From Streptococcus vestibularis (lineage in GTDB: Bacteria > Bacillota > Bacilli > Lactobacillales > Streptococcaceae): a stretch of 64,000 nt of DNA. The notes under the pieces are model-generated. The model searched no databases, had not been told where the DNA came from, and worked only from the letters and a program-made list of their open reading frames with translations. Shown here in pieces: positions 7,569 through 16,888 of the stretch (positions are counted from its first letter, which is position 1; each line of letters starts with the position of its first letter). The stretch is taken from the NCBI GenBank assembly GCA_010604095.1, contig JAABLG010000001.1:62001-126000 (forward strand), read 5' to 3'. Made by a program: the position numbers and the translations under genes.

Positions 7569-10500
7569 ATGCCTAAACGTTCTGATATTAAAAAAATTAT
7601 GGTTATCGGGTCTGGTCCTATCATCATTGGTCAGGCTGCTGAGTTTGACTATGCTGGTACGCAAGCCTGCTTGGCCTTGAAAGAAGAAGGCTACAGTGTT
7701 GTTCTTGTCAACTCTAACCCTGCGACTATCATGACTGATAAAGAAATCGCAGACAAGGTTTACATTGAACCTATCACACTGGAGTTTGTGACACGTATTC
7801 TTCGTAAAGAACGTCCTGATGCTCTCTTGCCAACACTTGGTGGACAAACTGGTTTGAATATGGCCATGGAATTGTCTAAAGCTGGTATTCTTGATGAGCT
7901 TGGCGTTGAATTATTGGGGACAAAATTGTCTGCCATTGACCAAGCCGAAGACCGTGATCTCTTTAAACAATTGATGGAAGATTTGCATCAGCCAATTCCT
8001 GAATCTGAAATTGTTAATACGGTGGAAGAAGCAGTGGCTTTTGCTTCAAAAATTGGTTATCCAGTTATTGTCCGTCCTGCCTTTACCCTTGGTGGTACCG
8101 GTGGTGGTATGTGTGCCAATGAAGAAGAACTTCGTGAAATCGCTGAAAATGGTTTGAAGTTGTCACCAGTAACCCAATGTTTGATTGAACGTTCTATCGC
8201 TGGTTTCAAAGAAATCGAATACGAAGTAATGCGTGATGCTGCTGACAACGCTCTTGTGGTTTGTAACATGGAAAACTTCGACCCAGTTGGTATTCACACA
8301 GGGGACTCAATCGTATTTGCCCCAACGCAAACCTTGTCAGATATTGAAAACCAAATGCTTCGTGATGCCAGCTTGAAGATTATCCGTGCCCTTAAGATTG
8401 AGGGTGGCTGTAACGTGCAGTTGGCGCTTGATCCTAATAGCTTCAAGTACTATGTTATCGAAGTAAACCCACGTGTGTCTCGTTCATCAGCTCTTGCTTC
8501 AAAAGCAACAGGTTACCCAATCGCTAAATTGGCGGCTAAAATCGCTGTTGGTTTGACACTTGATGAGATGATTAACCCAGTCACTGGTACAACCTACTCA
8601 ATGTTTGAACCAGCCCTTGACTACGTGGTTGCCAAAATCCCACGTTTCCCATTTGATAAGTTTGAACATGGGGAACGTCGTCTTGGTACTCAGATGAAAG
8701 CGACTGGTGAAGTTATGGCCATTGGTCGTAACATTGAAGAGTCTCTTCTTAAAGCTTGTCGTTCGCTTGAAATCGGTGTTCACCACAATGAAATGCCTGA
8801 ACTTGCCGAAGTAACAGATGATGCCTTGGTGGAAAAGGTTGTTAAAGCGCAAGACGACCGTCTCTTCTACCTTTCTGAAGCTATCCGTCGTGGTTATACT
8901 GTCGAAGAATTGTCAGAGTTGACTAAGATTGATATTTTCTTCCTTGACAAATTGCTCCATATCTTCGAATTGGAACAAGAATTGGCTACTCACGTAGGCG
9001 ACATTGCTGTTTTGAAAGAAGCCAAACGCAATGGTTTCTCTGACCGTAAGATTGCGGAACTTTGGAACCAAACAGCTGACCAAGTCCGTGCCACTCGTTT
9101 GGAAAATCATATCGTTCCTGTTTACAAGATGGTTGATACTTGTGCAGCCGAGTTTGAATCTTCAACACCATATTTCTACTCAACTTACGAGTGGGAAAAT
9201 GAATCTATCAAGTCTGATAAAGAATCTGTTATCGTTCTTGGTTCAGGTCCTATCCGTATCGGACAAGGGGTTGAGTTTGACTATGCAACGGTTCACTCTG
9301 TTAAAGCTATCCAAGCTGCAGGTTACGAAGCTATCATTATGAACTCTAACCCTGAAACAGTTTCAACAGACTTCTCAGTTTCAGATAAATTGTACTTTGA
9401 GCCATTGACCTTTGAAGACGTGATGAACGTCATCGAATTGGAACAACCTAAGGGTGTTGTGGTGCAGTTTGGTGGTCAAACAGCTATCAACTTGGCTGAG
9501 CCATTGTCTAAAGCAGGTGTGAAAATCTTGGGTACTCAGGTTGCTGATTTGGACCGTGCCGAAGACCGTGACCTCTTTGAACAAGCTCTTATTGACCTCA
9601 ACATCCCACAACCACCAGGTCAAACAGCGACAAATGAAGAAGAAGCGGTTGAAGCAGCTCGTAAGATTGGCTTCCCAGTCCTTGTTCGTCCGTCATACGT
9701 TTTGGGTGGACGTGCCATGGAAATCGTGGAAAATGAAGACGACCTTCGCTCTTACATGCGTACAGCCGTTAAGGCGAGTCCTGACCACCCAGTCCTTGTC
9801 GATAGTTATATCATTGGACGTGAGTGTGAAGTAGATGCCATTTCTGATGGTAAGGATGTCTTGATTCCTGGTATCATGGAACACATCGAACGTGCAGGGG
9901 TTCACTCAGGGGATTCAATGGCAGTTTACCCACCACAAACCCTTTCTAAGAAAATCCAAGAAACGATTGCTGATTACACTAAACGTTTGGCTATCGGTCT
10001 TAACTGTATTGGTATGATGAATATTCAGTTCGTTATCAAGGGCGAAACGGTTTATGTAATCGAGGTGAATCCACGTGCCAGCCGTACCGTGCCATTCTTG
10101 TCTAAGGTAACGGATATTCCAATGGCTCAGGTGGCTACAAACTTGATTCTTGGTAAATCTTTGGCAGAGCAAGGTTACAAAGATGGCCTTTATCCTGAAA
10201 GCAAACACGTTCATGTCAAGGCTCCAGTCTTCTCATTCACAAAATTGGCTAAGGTAGATAGCCTCCTTGGACCTGAAATGAAATCAACTGGTGAAGTTAT
10301 GGGTACAGATGCAACGCTTGAGAAGGCCCTCTACAAAGCCTTTGAAGCTTCTTACCTTCACTTGCCAACCTTTGGTAATGTTATCTTTACGATTCATGAC
10401 GATACCAAAGAAGAAGCCCTTGGTTTGGCCCGTCGTTTCGATGCTATCGGTTACGGCATCTATGCTACTGCAGGCACAGCTAAGTTCTTGAATGAACATG

Positions 10501-10748
10501 GTGTTCAGGCAACACTTGTGCACAAGTTGGGTGAAAATGATGACAACGACATCCCAGCCCTTGTTCGTTCAGGTAAAGCGCAAGCTATTGTCAATACTGT
10601 TGGTAACAAACGTACTTATGACGAAGATGGTGCAGCTATCCGTAGCTCAGCTATTGAAGCAGGTATCCCACTCTTCACAGCGCTTGATACAGCAGATGCT
10701 ATGGTGCGTGTGCTTGAAAGCCGTAGCTTTACAACAGAAGCTATCTAA
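7569..10748 (+). CDS. carB: Carbamoyl-phosphate synthase large subunit
   Basis: A 1059-residue synthetase that makes carbamoyl phosphate for pyrimidine and arginine synthesis. It is an internally duplicated protein with two ATP-grasp halves (about residues 1-550 and 551-930), each opening with a dinucleotide-like segment: [20 protein letters not shown] and [21 protein letters not shown]-terminal MGS-like allosteric domain (about 935-1059) normally binds UMP. The start [18 protein letters not shown] is canonical. It is odd that there is no Shine-Dalgarno within 100 nt of the ATG; the nearest lies before the structured element. Last gene of the pyr operon. Confidence 0.98.
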   Translation: MPKRSDIKKIMVIGSGPIIIGQAAEFDYAGTQACLALKEEGYSVVLVNSNPATIMTDKEIADKVYIEPITLEFVTRILRKERPDALLPTLGGQTGLNMAMELSKAGILDELGVELLGTKLSAIDQAEDRDLFKQLMEDLHQPIPESEIVNTVEEAVAFASKIGYPVIVRPAFTLGGTGGGMCANEEELREIAENGLKLSPVTQCLIERSIAGFKEIEYEVMRDAADNALVVCNMENFDPVGIHTGDSIVFAPTQTLSDIENQMLRDASLKIIRALKIEGGCNVQLALDPNSFKYYVIEVNPRVSRSSALASKATGYPIAKLAAKIAVGLTLDEMINPVTGTTYSMFEPALDYVVAKIPRFPFDKFEHGERRLGTQMKATGEVMAIGRNIEESLLKACRSLEIGVHHNEMPELAEVTDDALVEKVVKAQDDRLFYLSEAIRRGYTVEELSELTKIDIFFLDKLLHIFELEQELATHVGDIAVLKEAKRNGFSDRKIAELWNQTADQVRATRLENHIVPVYKMVDTCAAEFESSTPYFYSTYEWENESIKSDKESVIVLGSGPIRIGQGVEFDYATVHSVKAIQAAGYEAIIMNSNPETVSTDFSVSDKLYFEPLTFEDVMNVIELEQPKGVVVQFGGQTAINLAEPLSKAGVKILGTQVADLDRAEDRDLFEQALIDLNIPQPPGQTATNEEEAVEAARKIGFPVLVRPSYVLGGRAMEIVENEDDLRSYMRTAVKASPDHPVLVDSYIIGRECEVDAISDGKDVLIPGIMEHIERAGVHSGDSMAVYPPQTLSKKIQETIADYTKRLAIGLNCIGMMNIQFVIKGETVYVIEVNPRASRTVPFLSKVTDIPMAQVATNLILGKSLAEQGYKDGLYPESKHVHVKAPVFSFTKLAKVDSLLGPEMKSTGEVMGTDATLEKALYKAFEASYLHLPTFGNVIFTIHDDTKEEALGLARRFDAIGYGIYATAGTAKFLNEHGVQATLVHKLGENDDNDIPALVRSGKAQAIVNTVGNKRTYDEDGAAIRSSAIEAGIPLFTALDTADAMVRVLESRSFTTEAI

Positions 10749-10756
10749 TTATGAAA

Positions 10757-10785
10757 GAGAGTCTCAGCTTTGCTGGGGCTTTTTT
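10757..10785 (+). terminator. Intrinsic terminator of the pyr operon
   Basis: An AGTCTCAG/CTGGGGCT stem (with G-U pairs) is followed by a T run. A nearly identical copy lies at 10949. Confidence 0.85.
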
Positions 10786-11043
10786 AGTGAAGATAAAACT
10801 TCCGAACGTCTGAGACTAATCGCTTCAGGCGTTTTAATCACTGCCAGAAGTCTCGGTTTAAGCTGATGAGGTTTGCAAAAAAACTCTTTCATATTCCCTA
10901 CAGAGTTTTATCTTTCGTGTCATATTTAAACCTAGTTGATTGCTGTAATGAGTCTCAGCCTTGCTGGGGCTTTTTTCTTACACAAATGTAAGCTAGAAAG
11001 TTAAAAATGAAAGCTAAGACCATGGTTTAGGCTACTTAAATTC
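10786..11043 (+). other. Intergenic stretch with a duplicated terminator
   Basis: No gene is visible. The stretch holds a second copy of the carB terminator (10949-10976, one base different in the loop). Between the two copies are an AACG-CTGA/TCAG-CGTT hairpin before TTTT (about 10803-10836) and further sequence complementary to GAGACT. This looks like a tandem duplication of the operon end, or a short transcript ended by the second terminator. Confidence 0.5.
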
Positions 11044-11052
11044 TGCTATACT
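11044..11052 (+). promoter_or_regulatory. Extended -10 promoter giving a probably leaderless mRNA
   Basis: TGC-TATACT (11044-11052) is an extended -10 whose end lies 6 nt before the ATG at 11059. Transcription would start at or within about 1-2 nt of the start codon. No Shine-Dalgarno is present. Confidence 0.6.
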
Positions 11053-11058
11053 AGAAAC

Positions 11059-11817
11059 ATGATTATTACGACATCTTTACGTGAAAATGAGGAATTGATT
11101 GCCCGTGCCCAAGCCTTAGCTCTCGACCTCGGAGCTGACTACCAGCCTCGGCGCAAGCTATCTTTGGCGAAATGTTTAGAGCGCTTTGGACCGTTCTATC
11201 TTCTATACAAAGACAGACTATCTTTTATCAATGCGGATGCTAGTGAATTGACCTTCCATCCAGATACGGCTGCCCTAAGGATTACGGCCCCCCATGACGC
11301 TTTAGTCAGTCTTTTAGGCAAGTCTCCCAAGACTATTCTTGACACGACCATGGGTTTGGCTTCTGATAGCTTAGTGATGGCAGCAGTGGGAAATCAGGTG
11401 ATTGCCCTTGAGAGTCAAGATGTGATTTTTCAGGTGGTTTCTCGTGGTCTTGCCTCTTATCAGACGGATGATAAGCAGCTTGAAAAGGCCATGAGTTCTA
11501 TTAAGGCTATTAAGAGCGATAGTTTGTCTTTTTTGAAGGCTCAAGCTGACAATTCTTTTGACATCATCTATGCTGATCCTATGTTTTCAGAGACCATTAA
11601 GGAATCGGAAAATCTTGAGGCTATCAAGCCTCTGGCCAATGGCAGTCGTCTGACAGAAGAATGGCTAAATGAGGCTAAGCGTGTTGCACGGGAAAAAATT
11701 ATCATCAAGGCGCATTTTCGTGATACCGTTTTTGAAGAACTTGGGTTTGAACGTCAGGTTCGTCCCAATCAAAAGCTACACTATGGTGTACTGGAACTCA
11801 TTGACAGGGAATCTTAA
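11059..11817 (+). CDS. Class I SAM-dependent methyltransferase, RsmJ-like (DUF548)
   Basis: A 252-residue protein with a Rossmann-fold methyltransferase core. TILDTTMGLASDSLVMA (about residues 94-110) is the SAM-binding segment, VIALES the acidic end of strand 2, and DIIYADPMF (about 169-177) the catalytic D-P-M-F motif typical of the RsmJ/DUF548 family, which methylates 16S rRNA guanine 1516 in E. coli. The streptococcal target is not established. It starts at an ATG without a Shine-Dalgarno, 6 nt after an extended -10. It stands alone between the pyr operon and the ABC-efflux operon. Confidence 0.75.
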   Translation: MIITTSLRENEELIARAQALALDLGADYQPRRKLSLAKCLERFGPFYLLYKDRLSFINADASELTFHPDTAALRITAPHDALVSLLGKSPKTILDTTMGLASDSLVMAAVGNQVIALESQDVIFQVVSRGLASYQTDDKQLEKAMSSIKAIKSDSLSFLKAQADNSFDIIYADPMFSETIKESENLEAIKPLANGSRLTEEWLNEAKRVAREKIIIKAHFRDTVFEELGFERQVRPNQKLHYGVLELIDRES

Positions 11818-11866
11818 AAATATTACAATTGTTACATCTATACAATACAATTAGAAAGAGAGACGT

Positions 11867-13120
11867 ATGCGAAAGAGAATCAGTCCAAAGCTATTTAAAA
11901 ATAAGAAAAGAGTTTGGATCATTGGAGGCATAGGGATTCTTGTCCTATTGATCCTGATTTTTAACCTTTTGGGAGGAGGTGGCCAAGGGAACAAGGCTGC
12001 TGAAGGTCCTACAGCAAGTAAGGTCATCAAGGGACAGCTGGCCTCCTCGACCCTCCTAACGGGTATGGTCAAGGCTCAGTCAGAGCAGTACGTTTATTTT
12101 GACAATACCATTGGTCGTAACGCCACTGTAACTGTTTCTGCAGGTGAAGAAGTGAGTGCTGGTCAGCAGTTGGTTCAATATGATAGCACATCTGCCCAAG
12201 CAGCCTACGATATTGCAAGTCGTGCCTATAACAAGGCTGTTCGTGATCGTAATTATTTCCAACAGTATGGAACAGCTCCTGCAGCTTCAGCGCAAACTAG
12301 CGAGGATACAGACGAAGATGATTCGACAGCTGCAGTGACAGCTCAACAGCGTCAGCAAACCCAAGCCAGTAATTACCAAACCTTGCAAGATTATAATGAT
12401 GCCGTTGCTAATGCAGCCTCAGAGCTCGAAAAGGCTCAGGATGTACTTAATCAAACGGTCATTGTTTCCGATGTGAATGGAACAGTCGTAGAAGTGGCGG
12501 ACTCTGTGGACCCTGCTTCCAAAGAGAGCCAGACCCTTGTTCACGTGACTAGTGAAGGCCAATTCGAAATTCAGGGAACCTTAACCGAGTATGATATGCC
12601 AAATATTTCAGTGGGGCAAAAGGTTAAGATTACGTCAAAAGTATACCCAGACCAAACCTGGACAGGTAAAGTCAATTATATCTCCAATTATCCGAAGCAA
12701 AATGCCAGCCAGTCAGCTAATGCTTCGGGAAATTCAGGTCAGACGGGTTCTCAATATGAATACAAGGTTCAATTGACCAGTCCTATCGGTAAGCTCAAAC
12801 AAGGCTTCAATGTGTCTCTTGAGGTTACTAAGGACGAAGATGCTTTATTGGTTCCTGTAACTGCTGTGACTAAGAAAGGTTCTGACAACTATGTCTGGGT
12901 TTACGACGAAGACAGTCAGAAGATTAAGCAAGTCAAAGTCAAGCTTGGCAATGCGGATGCTAAGCAACAAGAGATTGCATCAGGGCTTAAAGAAGGCCAA
13001 AAGGTTATCACCAAGGCCGATAAATCCTTTAAGGATGGTGAGACTCTAAAGGACGTGACAGATGCTAAGGGTAAAAAGTCCAAAGACACCAGTGGAGAAG
13101 AGGTGAGGTCTAGTGACTAA
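11867..13120 (+). CDS. HlyD/MacA-type membrane fusion (adaptor) subunit of an ABC efflux system
   Basis: A 417-residue protein with one N-terminal membrane anchor (about residues 17-37) behind a Lys/Arg-rich cytoplasmic tail, then an extracytoplasmic adaptor. It has a split biotinyl-lipoyl domain (GEEVSAGQQLVQYDS and DVNGTVVEVADSV flanking a Gln/Ala-rich helical hairpin), then beta-barrel and membrane-proximal domains. The C-terminus is Lys/Asp-rich. The last bases overlap the ATPase gene by 8 nt. With the next two genes it forms a MacAB-like tripartite set; in Gram-positives such sets export antimicrobial peptides or unknown substrates. Substrate unknown. Confidence 0.87.
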   Translation: MRKRISPKLFKNKKRVWIIGGIGILVLLILIFNLLGGGGQGNKAAEGPTASKVIKGQLASSTLLTGMVKAQSEQYVYFDNTIGRNATVTVSAGEEVSAGQQLVQYDSTSAQAAYDIASRAYNKAVRDRNYFQQYGTAPAASAQTSEDTDEDDSTAAVTAQQRQQTQASNYQTLQDYNDAVANAASELEKAQDVLNQTVIVSDVNGTVVEVADSVDPASKESQTLVHVTSEGQFEIQGTLTEYDMPNISVGQKVKITSKVYPDQTWTGKVNYISNYPKQNASQSANASGNSGQTGSQYEYKVQLTSPIGKLKQGFNVSLEVTKDEDALLVPVTAVTKKGSDNYVWVYDEDSQKIKQVKVKLGNADAKQQEIASGLKEGQKVITKADKSFKDGETLKDVTDAKGKKSKDTSGEEVRSSD

Positions 13121-13817
13121 GCCAGCGCTTATGGTTTTAAAAGGCATTACCAAGTCCTTCAAAAATGGACCTGAAACTCTGCAAGTCCTTAAAGGCATTG
13201 ACTTATCAGTTGAGGAAGGGGACTTTGTGGCTATCATGGGTCCTTCTGGTTCAGGAAAGTCAACGCTTATGAATATTATTGGACTCCTTGATCGACCGAC
13301 ATCTGGTTCCTATCAACTCGAGGATGAGGATGTGGCTGAACTCTCGGAAAACCGCTTGGCTAAGGTGCGAAATAATCAGATTGGCTTTATCTTTCAACAG
13401 TTTTTTCTCCTACCAAAGCTAAGCGCCCAAAAGAATGTGGAGCTTCCCTTAATTTATGCTGGAAAATCTCCGAGTGAACGTAAGCAAAAAGCGCAACAAT
13501 TCTTGGAAAAAGTCGGTTTGTCTGACCGTAGCCATCACCTACCATCAGAGTTATCTGGTGGACAAAAGCAGAGAGTGGCTATTGCGCGTGCCTTGTCTAA
13601 TAATCCAGCAATCATTTTAGCAGATGAACCAACGGGTGCCCTAGATACCAAGACGGGAATGCAGATTATGGAGCTTTTAACCCAGCTGAATTGTGAGGGG
13701 AAAACCATTATCATGGTTACCCACGAGCCAGAGATTGCAGACTATGCCCGACGTAAGATTGTCATCCGTGATGGGGAAATTACCCAGGACACGACTGATA
13801 GCGTTCGAATCGACTAG
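13113..13817 (+). CDS. ABC transporter ATP-binding protein (MacB/LolD type)
   Basis: A 234-residue ATPase: Walker A GPSGSGKST, Q-loop FIFQQFFLLP, signature LSGGQKQR, Walker B ILADEPTGALD, and H-loop VTHEPE. It starts with GTG inside the adaptor gene, which suggests translational coupling, and is followed after 9 nt by the permease. It energises the MacB-like permease as a homodimer (inferred from the family). Confidence 0.93.
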   Translation: MTKPALMVLKGITKSFKNGPETLQVLKGIDLSVEEGDFVAIMGPSGSGKSTLMNIIGLLDRPTSGSYQLEDEDVAELSENRLAKVRNNQIGFIFQQFFLLPKLSAQKNVELPLIYAGKSPSERKQKAQQFLEKVGLSDRSHHLPSELSGGQKQRVAIARALSNNPAIILADEPTGALDTKTGMQIMELLTQLNCEGKTIIMVTHEPEIADYARRKIVIRDGEITQDTTDSVRID

Positions 13818-13826
13818 GAGGTAAGT

Positions 13827-15035
13827 ATGGAAAATTGGAAATTTGCTCTTAGTTCTATTCGGTCACACAAGATGCGGTCCTTTTTGACCATGTTGGGTAT
13901 TATCATTGGTGTTGCTGCTGTCGTGCTCATCATGGGGCTAGGAAACGGAATGCGTCAGAGTGTAACTGATAGCGTGACAGGTGATAAGGATACTGTCCAA
14001 GTCTACTATGAGGCTAAAGGGGAAGAACTAGACCCTGCCTATGCTGATTTGGCAAAGCCAACCAAACCAGTCAAAGAAGTTTGGTTGGAGCAGGTGGTGA
14101 GACAGACGCCAGGTGTGGATAGCTATTTTGTGACCAACAACCTGACAACCTCTATATCTCTCCAGAAAAAGACCGTGAAGAATGTTAATATCACAGGTGC
14201 CAGTCAGGGCTACTTTAAAGCTAAAAAGTTAGAAATGTTGACAGGACGATCTCTGCAAGACAATGACTACAAAACCTTTTCACGAGTTGTTGTCATTGAT
14301 CAGCTGGTAGCTAAAAAAATCTTTGAAACGACTGACGATGCCCTTAACCAAGTCATTACTATAGGAAATAATGATTATCGAGTGGTTGGTGTCTACAAAA
14401 ATAAAGACACTGCAATCGGTGCCTATGGTGAAATTGGAACAGCTCTTGTGGCCAATACCCAGTTAGCGGCTGAAAATAACACTGATGCTATTGGTCAAAT
14501 TTTTTTCCATGTGACCGATGTAAAGAATAGTAGTGCCATTGCCAAGGAGGCTGCCAAGCAATTGACGCAGTTATCTCAGGATGACAATGGGCAGTATAAG
14601 GCGGCAGATATGAGTGCGACCTTAAATCAGGTGAACACAATCTTTGGAACCATTACTACCGTTGTCGGAGCAATTGCTGGCATTTCACTCTTAGTCGGTG
14701 GCATAGGCGTTATGAATATCATGTTGGTTTCGGTAACTGAGCGGACTAGAGAGATTGGTCTGCGCAAGGCGCTTGGAGCTACCCGTCGTAAGATTCTGAC
14801 CCAGTTTTTGATTGAATCAATGGTTCTGACAATCTTAGGAGGTCTGATTGGACTTGGTTTTGCAGCCCTAGTCGTTGGACCAATTGGAAGTGCTATGGAT
14901 CTGAAAGCAGGGGTCTCTATCGGTGTGGCTATAGGAAGCATTGCCTTTTCAGCAGCTGTGGGGATTATCTTTGGTCTTCTCCCAGCCAATAAAGCTTCAA
15001 AACTCGATCCTATCGAAGCGCTTAGATATGATTAG
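13827..15035 (+). CDS. MacB-like ABC transporter permease
   Basis: A 402-residue FtsX/MacB-family permease. One N-terminal membrane helix (about residues 19-40) is followed by a large extracytoplasmic MacB periplasmic-core-like domain (about 45-265), then three C-terminal helices. The conserved GIGVMNIMLVSVTERTREIG motif and cytoplasmic LRKALGATRRKI coupling helix are present. It ends with the typical NKASKLDPIEALRYD. Third gene of the efflux operon; a terminator follows directly. Confidence 0.93.
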   Translation: MENWKFALSSIRSHKMRSFLTMLGIIIGVAAVVLIMGLGNGMRQSVTDSVTGDKDTVQVYYEAKGEELDPAYADLAKPTKPVKEVWLEQVVRQTPGVDSYFVTNNLTTSISLQKKTVKNVNITGASQGYFKAKKLEMLTGRSLQDNDYKTFSRVVVIDQLVAKKIFETTDDALNQVITIGNNDYRVVGVYKNKDTAIGAYGEIGTALVANTQLAAENNTDAIGQIFFHVTDVKNSSAIAKEAAKQLTQLSQDDNGQYKAADMSATLNQVNTIFGTITTVVGAIAGISLLVGGIGVMNIMLVSVTERTREIGLRKALGATRRKILTQFLIESMVLTILGGLIGLGFAALVVGPIGSAMDLKAGVSIGVAIGSIAFSAAVGIIFGLLPANKASKLDPIEALRYD

Positions 15036-15039
15036 AAAT

Positions 15040-15074
15040 AACCTCTTGGAATCTTTGGATTTTAAGAGGTTTTA
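15040..15074 (+). terminator. Terminator of the MacAB-like operon
   Basis: AACCTCTT pairs with AAGAGGTT, followed by TTTAT-type sequence. Confidence 0.75.
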
Positions 15075-15115
15075 TGTTCTTTAAACATAAAATATAAAAA
15101 AATGACATTTTTTTC

Positions 15116-15144
15116 TTGACGTCTGATTTAGGTCATGATATTAT
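15116..15144 (+). promoter_or_regulatory. Promoter of rplJ-rplL
   Basis: TTGACG (15116-15121) and TATTAT (15139-15144) have 17 nt spacing, upstream of the L10 leader. Confidence 0.75.
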
Positions 15145-15149
15145 ATATA

Positions 15150-15312
15150 AGGTTTGAAAAAACTGACCTAAGACAGTTGGGGAGTTAAACTCATAAACAT
15201 CCAACCGAGGCACAAAACGTAACTATTTTTTTGTAACGTATTGTACTTTCGTGTCTAGGTTTAGGTGCGATTTTTTTGTACCTAGCCCAAAAATAAAAAC
15301 GGAGGTAAAACT
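15150..15312 (+). ncRNA. Ribosomal protein L10 leader
   Basis: This is the 5' untranslated region of rplJ. It contains the L10-leader hallmarks: AAGACAGTTGGGGAG, then CATCCAACCGAGG, which pair as GTTGG/CCAAC, and the purine-rich kink-turn area. It is followed by a CTAGG ... CCTAG hairpin around a T tract. By analogy with the Firmicute L10 leader, excess L10/L12 complex binds here and represses the operon. Confidence 0.8.
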
Positions 15313-15316
15313 ACTA

Positions 15317-15820
15317 ATGAGTGAAGCTATTATTGCTAAAAAAGCTGAACAAGTTGCCATCGTCGCTGAGAAAATGAAAGCAGCATCATCTATCGTTGTT
15401 GTTGACTCTCGTGGACTTACAGTTGACCAAGATACAGTTCTTCGTCGTAATCTTCGTGAATCAGGCGTTGAATTTAAAGTTATCAAAAACTCAATCTTGA
15501 CTCGTGCAGCTGAAGAAGCAGGTCTTGAAGACCTTAAAGAACTTTTCGTTGGACCATCTGCAGTAGCATTCTCAAACGAAGATGTTATCGCACCAGCAAA
15601 AGTTATTAGCGAATTTGCTAAAGACGCAGAAGCTCTTGAAATCAAAGGTGGTGTTGTTGACGGTGCGTTCACTTCAGTCGAAGAAATCAACGCTCTTGCA
15701 TCACTTCCAAACAAAGAAGGTATGCTTTCTATGCTCCTTTCTGTACTTCAAGCGCCAGTGCGCAATGTTGCATACGCTGTCAAAGCGGTTGCAGAAAGCA
15801 AAGAAGACGGTGCTGCATAA
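15317..15820 (+). CDS. rplJ: 50S ribosomal protein L10
   Basis: A 167-residue L10 of normal length, the base of the ribosomal stalk on which L7/L12 dimers assemble. The ATG at 15317 is chosen because it follows GGAGGTAAAA and gives the normal N-terminus [20 protein letters not shown]. An upstream in-frame GTG at 15251 would place the leader RNA in the coding region. The strong codon bias is that of a highly expressed gene. rplL follows after 75 nt. Confidence 0.98.
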   Translation: MSEAIIAKKAEQVAIVAEKMKAASSIVVVDSRGLTVDQDTVLRRNLRESGVEFKVIKNSILTRAAEEAGLEDLKELFVGPSAVAFSNEDVIAPAKVISEFAKDAEALEIKGGVVDGAFTSVEEINALASLPNKEGMLSMLLSVLQAPVRNVAYAVKAVAESKEDGAA

Positions 15821-15895
15821 GCCCATCTTCACAACTCGTAGCCTAAGCTACGTTTAAAACATTATATTTTAAAAACACATTTGGAGGAAATCACA

Positions 15896-16264
15896 ATGGC
15901 ATTGAACATTGAAAACATTATTGCTGAAATTAAAGAAGCTTCAATCCTTGAATTGAACGACCTTGTAAAAGCTATCGAAGAAGAATTTGGTGTAACAGCT
16001 GCTGCTCCTGTAGCTGCTGCTGCTGGTGGTGCTGCTGACGCTGGTGCTGCTAAAGATTCATTCGACGTTGAATTGACATCTGCAGGCGACAAGAAAGTTG
16101 CTGTTATCAAAGTTGTTCGTGAAATCACAGGTGAAGGTCTTAAAGAAGCTAAAGCTATCGTTGACGGTGCACCATCAGTTCTTAAAGAAGGTGTTGCTGC
16201 AGCTGAAGCTGAAGAACTTAAAGCTAAACTTGAAGAAGCTGGAGCTTCAGTTACTCTTAAATAA
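15896..16264 (+). CDS. rplL: 50S ribosomal protein L7/L12
   Basis: A 122-residue acidic stalk protein. The N-terminal dimerisation helix region [20 protein letters not shown] is followed by an Ala/Gly-rich hinge (about residues 35-55) and the C-terminal factor-binding domain with [20 protein letters not shown]. The start at 15896 follows TTGGAGGAAA. A strong terminator follows. Confidence 0.98.
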   Translation: MALNIENIIAEIKEASILELNDLVKAIEEEFGVTAAAPVAAAAGGAADAGAAKDSFDVELTSAGDKKVAVIKVVREITGEGLKEAKAIVDGAPSVLKEGVAAAEAEELKAKLEEAGASVTLK

Positions 16265-16294
16265 TAAGGTAACGACTCAAGTCGCTTAATAAAG

Positions 16295-16324
16295 AAAACC
16301 AGGGCATAAGCTCTGGTTTTTCTG
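16295..16324 (+). terminator. Terminator of rplJ-rplL
   Basis: AAAACCAGGG and CTCTGGTTTTT form a stem around CATAAG. An almost identical copy lies at 16711, after the antitoxin gene. Confidence 0.88.
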
Positions 16325-16339
16325 TTACTTTTAACTTAT

Positions 16340-16359
16340 TTAGGATAAAAGTATCCTAA
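16340..16359 (+). promoter_or_regulatory. Candidate autoregulatory operator of the antitoxin gene
   Basis: A perfect inverted repeat TTAGGATA-AAAG-TATCCTAA lies 50 nt before the antitoxin start, in the promoter region. Phd/YefM antitoxins usually repress their own promoter through such palindromes. Confidence 0.5.
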
Positions 16360-16409
16360 TTTCTGACTTTATCTCAAAAAAATGCTAAGATAAGTCTGAG
16401 GAGGGTATT

Positions 16410-16670
16410 ATGATGCAGATTAATCTTGAAAATTTAGTTCCTATTTCGGAAGCTAACCAAAATTTTTCTAAAGTTGCTCGTATGGTCGACAGCAAGGGGA
16501 CTGCAGTGATTCTAAAAAATAATAAGCCCAAGTATGTATTGGTAGAATATGACACCTTAATTAAAAATGAACAAGGTGGGACAGAAGTTGCAGAGCAGGT
16601 CACAGTCGACGATGTGGCTAACTCTGTTTTGTCTCGTCATTTAGATGCCTTCAAGGAATTAGCGAAATGA
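16410..16670 (+). CDS. Phd/YefM-family antitoxin (orphan)
   Basis: An 86-residue protein with the Phd/YefM N-terminal fold: PISEANQNFSKVARMV, then a strand region with AVILKNNKPKYVLVEYDTL. The C-terminal tail is the part that normally wraps the toxin. The start is ATG-ATG behind GAGGAGGG. Its stop overlaps an ATG (ATGA), the usual coupling point to a toxin gene, but that frame closes after three codons (MKR) and no toxin ORF follows. The gene is flanked by two nearly identical terminators. It probably represents a toxin-antitoxin locus that lost its toxin. Confidence 0.85.
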   Translation: MMQINLENLVPISEANQNFSKVARMVDSKGTAVILKNNKPKYVLVEYDTLIKNEQGGTEVAEQVTVDDVANSVLSRHLDAFKELAK

Positions 16671-16678
16671 AGCGATAA
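16667..16678 (+). pseudogene. Three-codon remnant at the expected toxin start
   Basis: ATG-AAG-CGA-TAA overlaps the antitoxin stop in the ATGA arrangement typical of coupled toxin genes. Nothing recognisable follows before the terminator at 16711. It may be the stub of a deleted toxin or simply chance. Confidence 0.25.
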
Positions 16679-16710
16679 AACAGATAATTTAGTGATAGCA
16701 AGATAGATAG

Positions 16711-16738
16711 AAAACCAGGGCATAAGCTCTGGTTTTTT
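16711..16738 (+). terminator. Terminator after the antitoxin gene (copy of the rplL terminator)
   Basis: AAAACCAGGG-CATAAG-CTCTGGTTTTTT, with the same following bases (CTGTTRCTTTTAA) as the copy at 16295, so about 40 bp is duplicated. Confidence 0.85.
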
Positions 16739-16888
16739 CTGTTGCTTTTAATATTTTCATTTGTTAGAATGTAGGTAATGTGCGTGCTTGTCACGCCCTT
16801 TTTCTGTGTCTTTTACGGCTTTAGTGGTTGTAAATAACTATAAAAATCTTAAAGGCATGGTAAATGCTAAAAAGAAAAGGAGACATTT

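Noticed and set aside
10492-10866. 124-residue plus-strand ORF overlapping the end of carB
   Set aside because: It is out of frame with carB, runs through the terminator and lacks a ribosome-binding site.
14627-14989. 120-residue minus-strand ORF inside the MacB-like permease
   Set aside because: Antisense shadow of hydrophobic helices; no promoter or ribosome-binding site.
15251-15316. Longer rplJ from a GTG at 15251
   Set aside because: It would translate the L10 leader hairpin. The ATG at 15317 with GGAGG is canonical.
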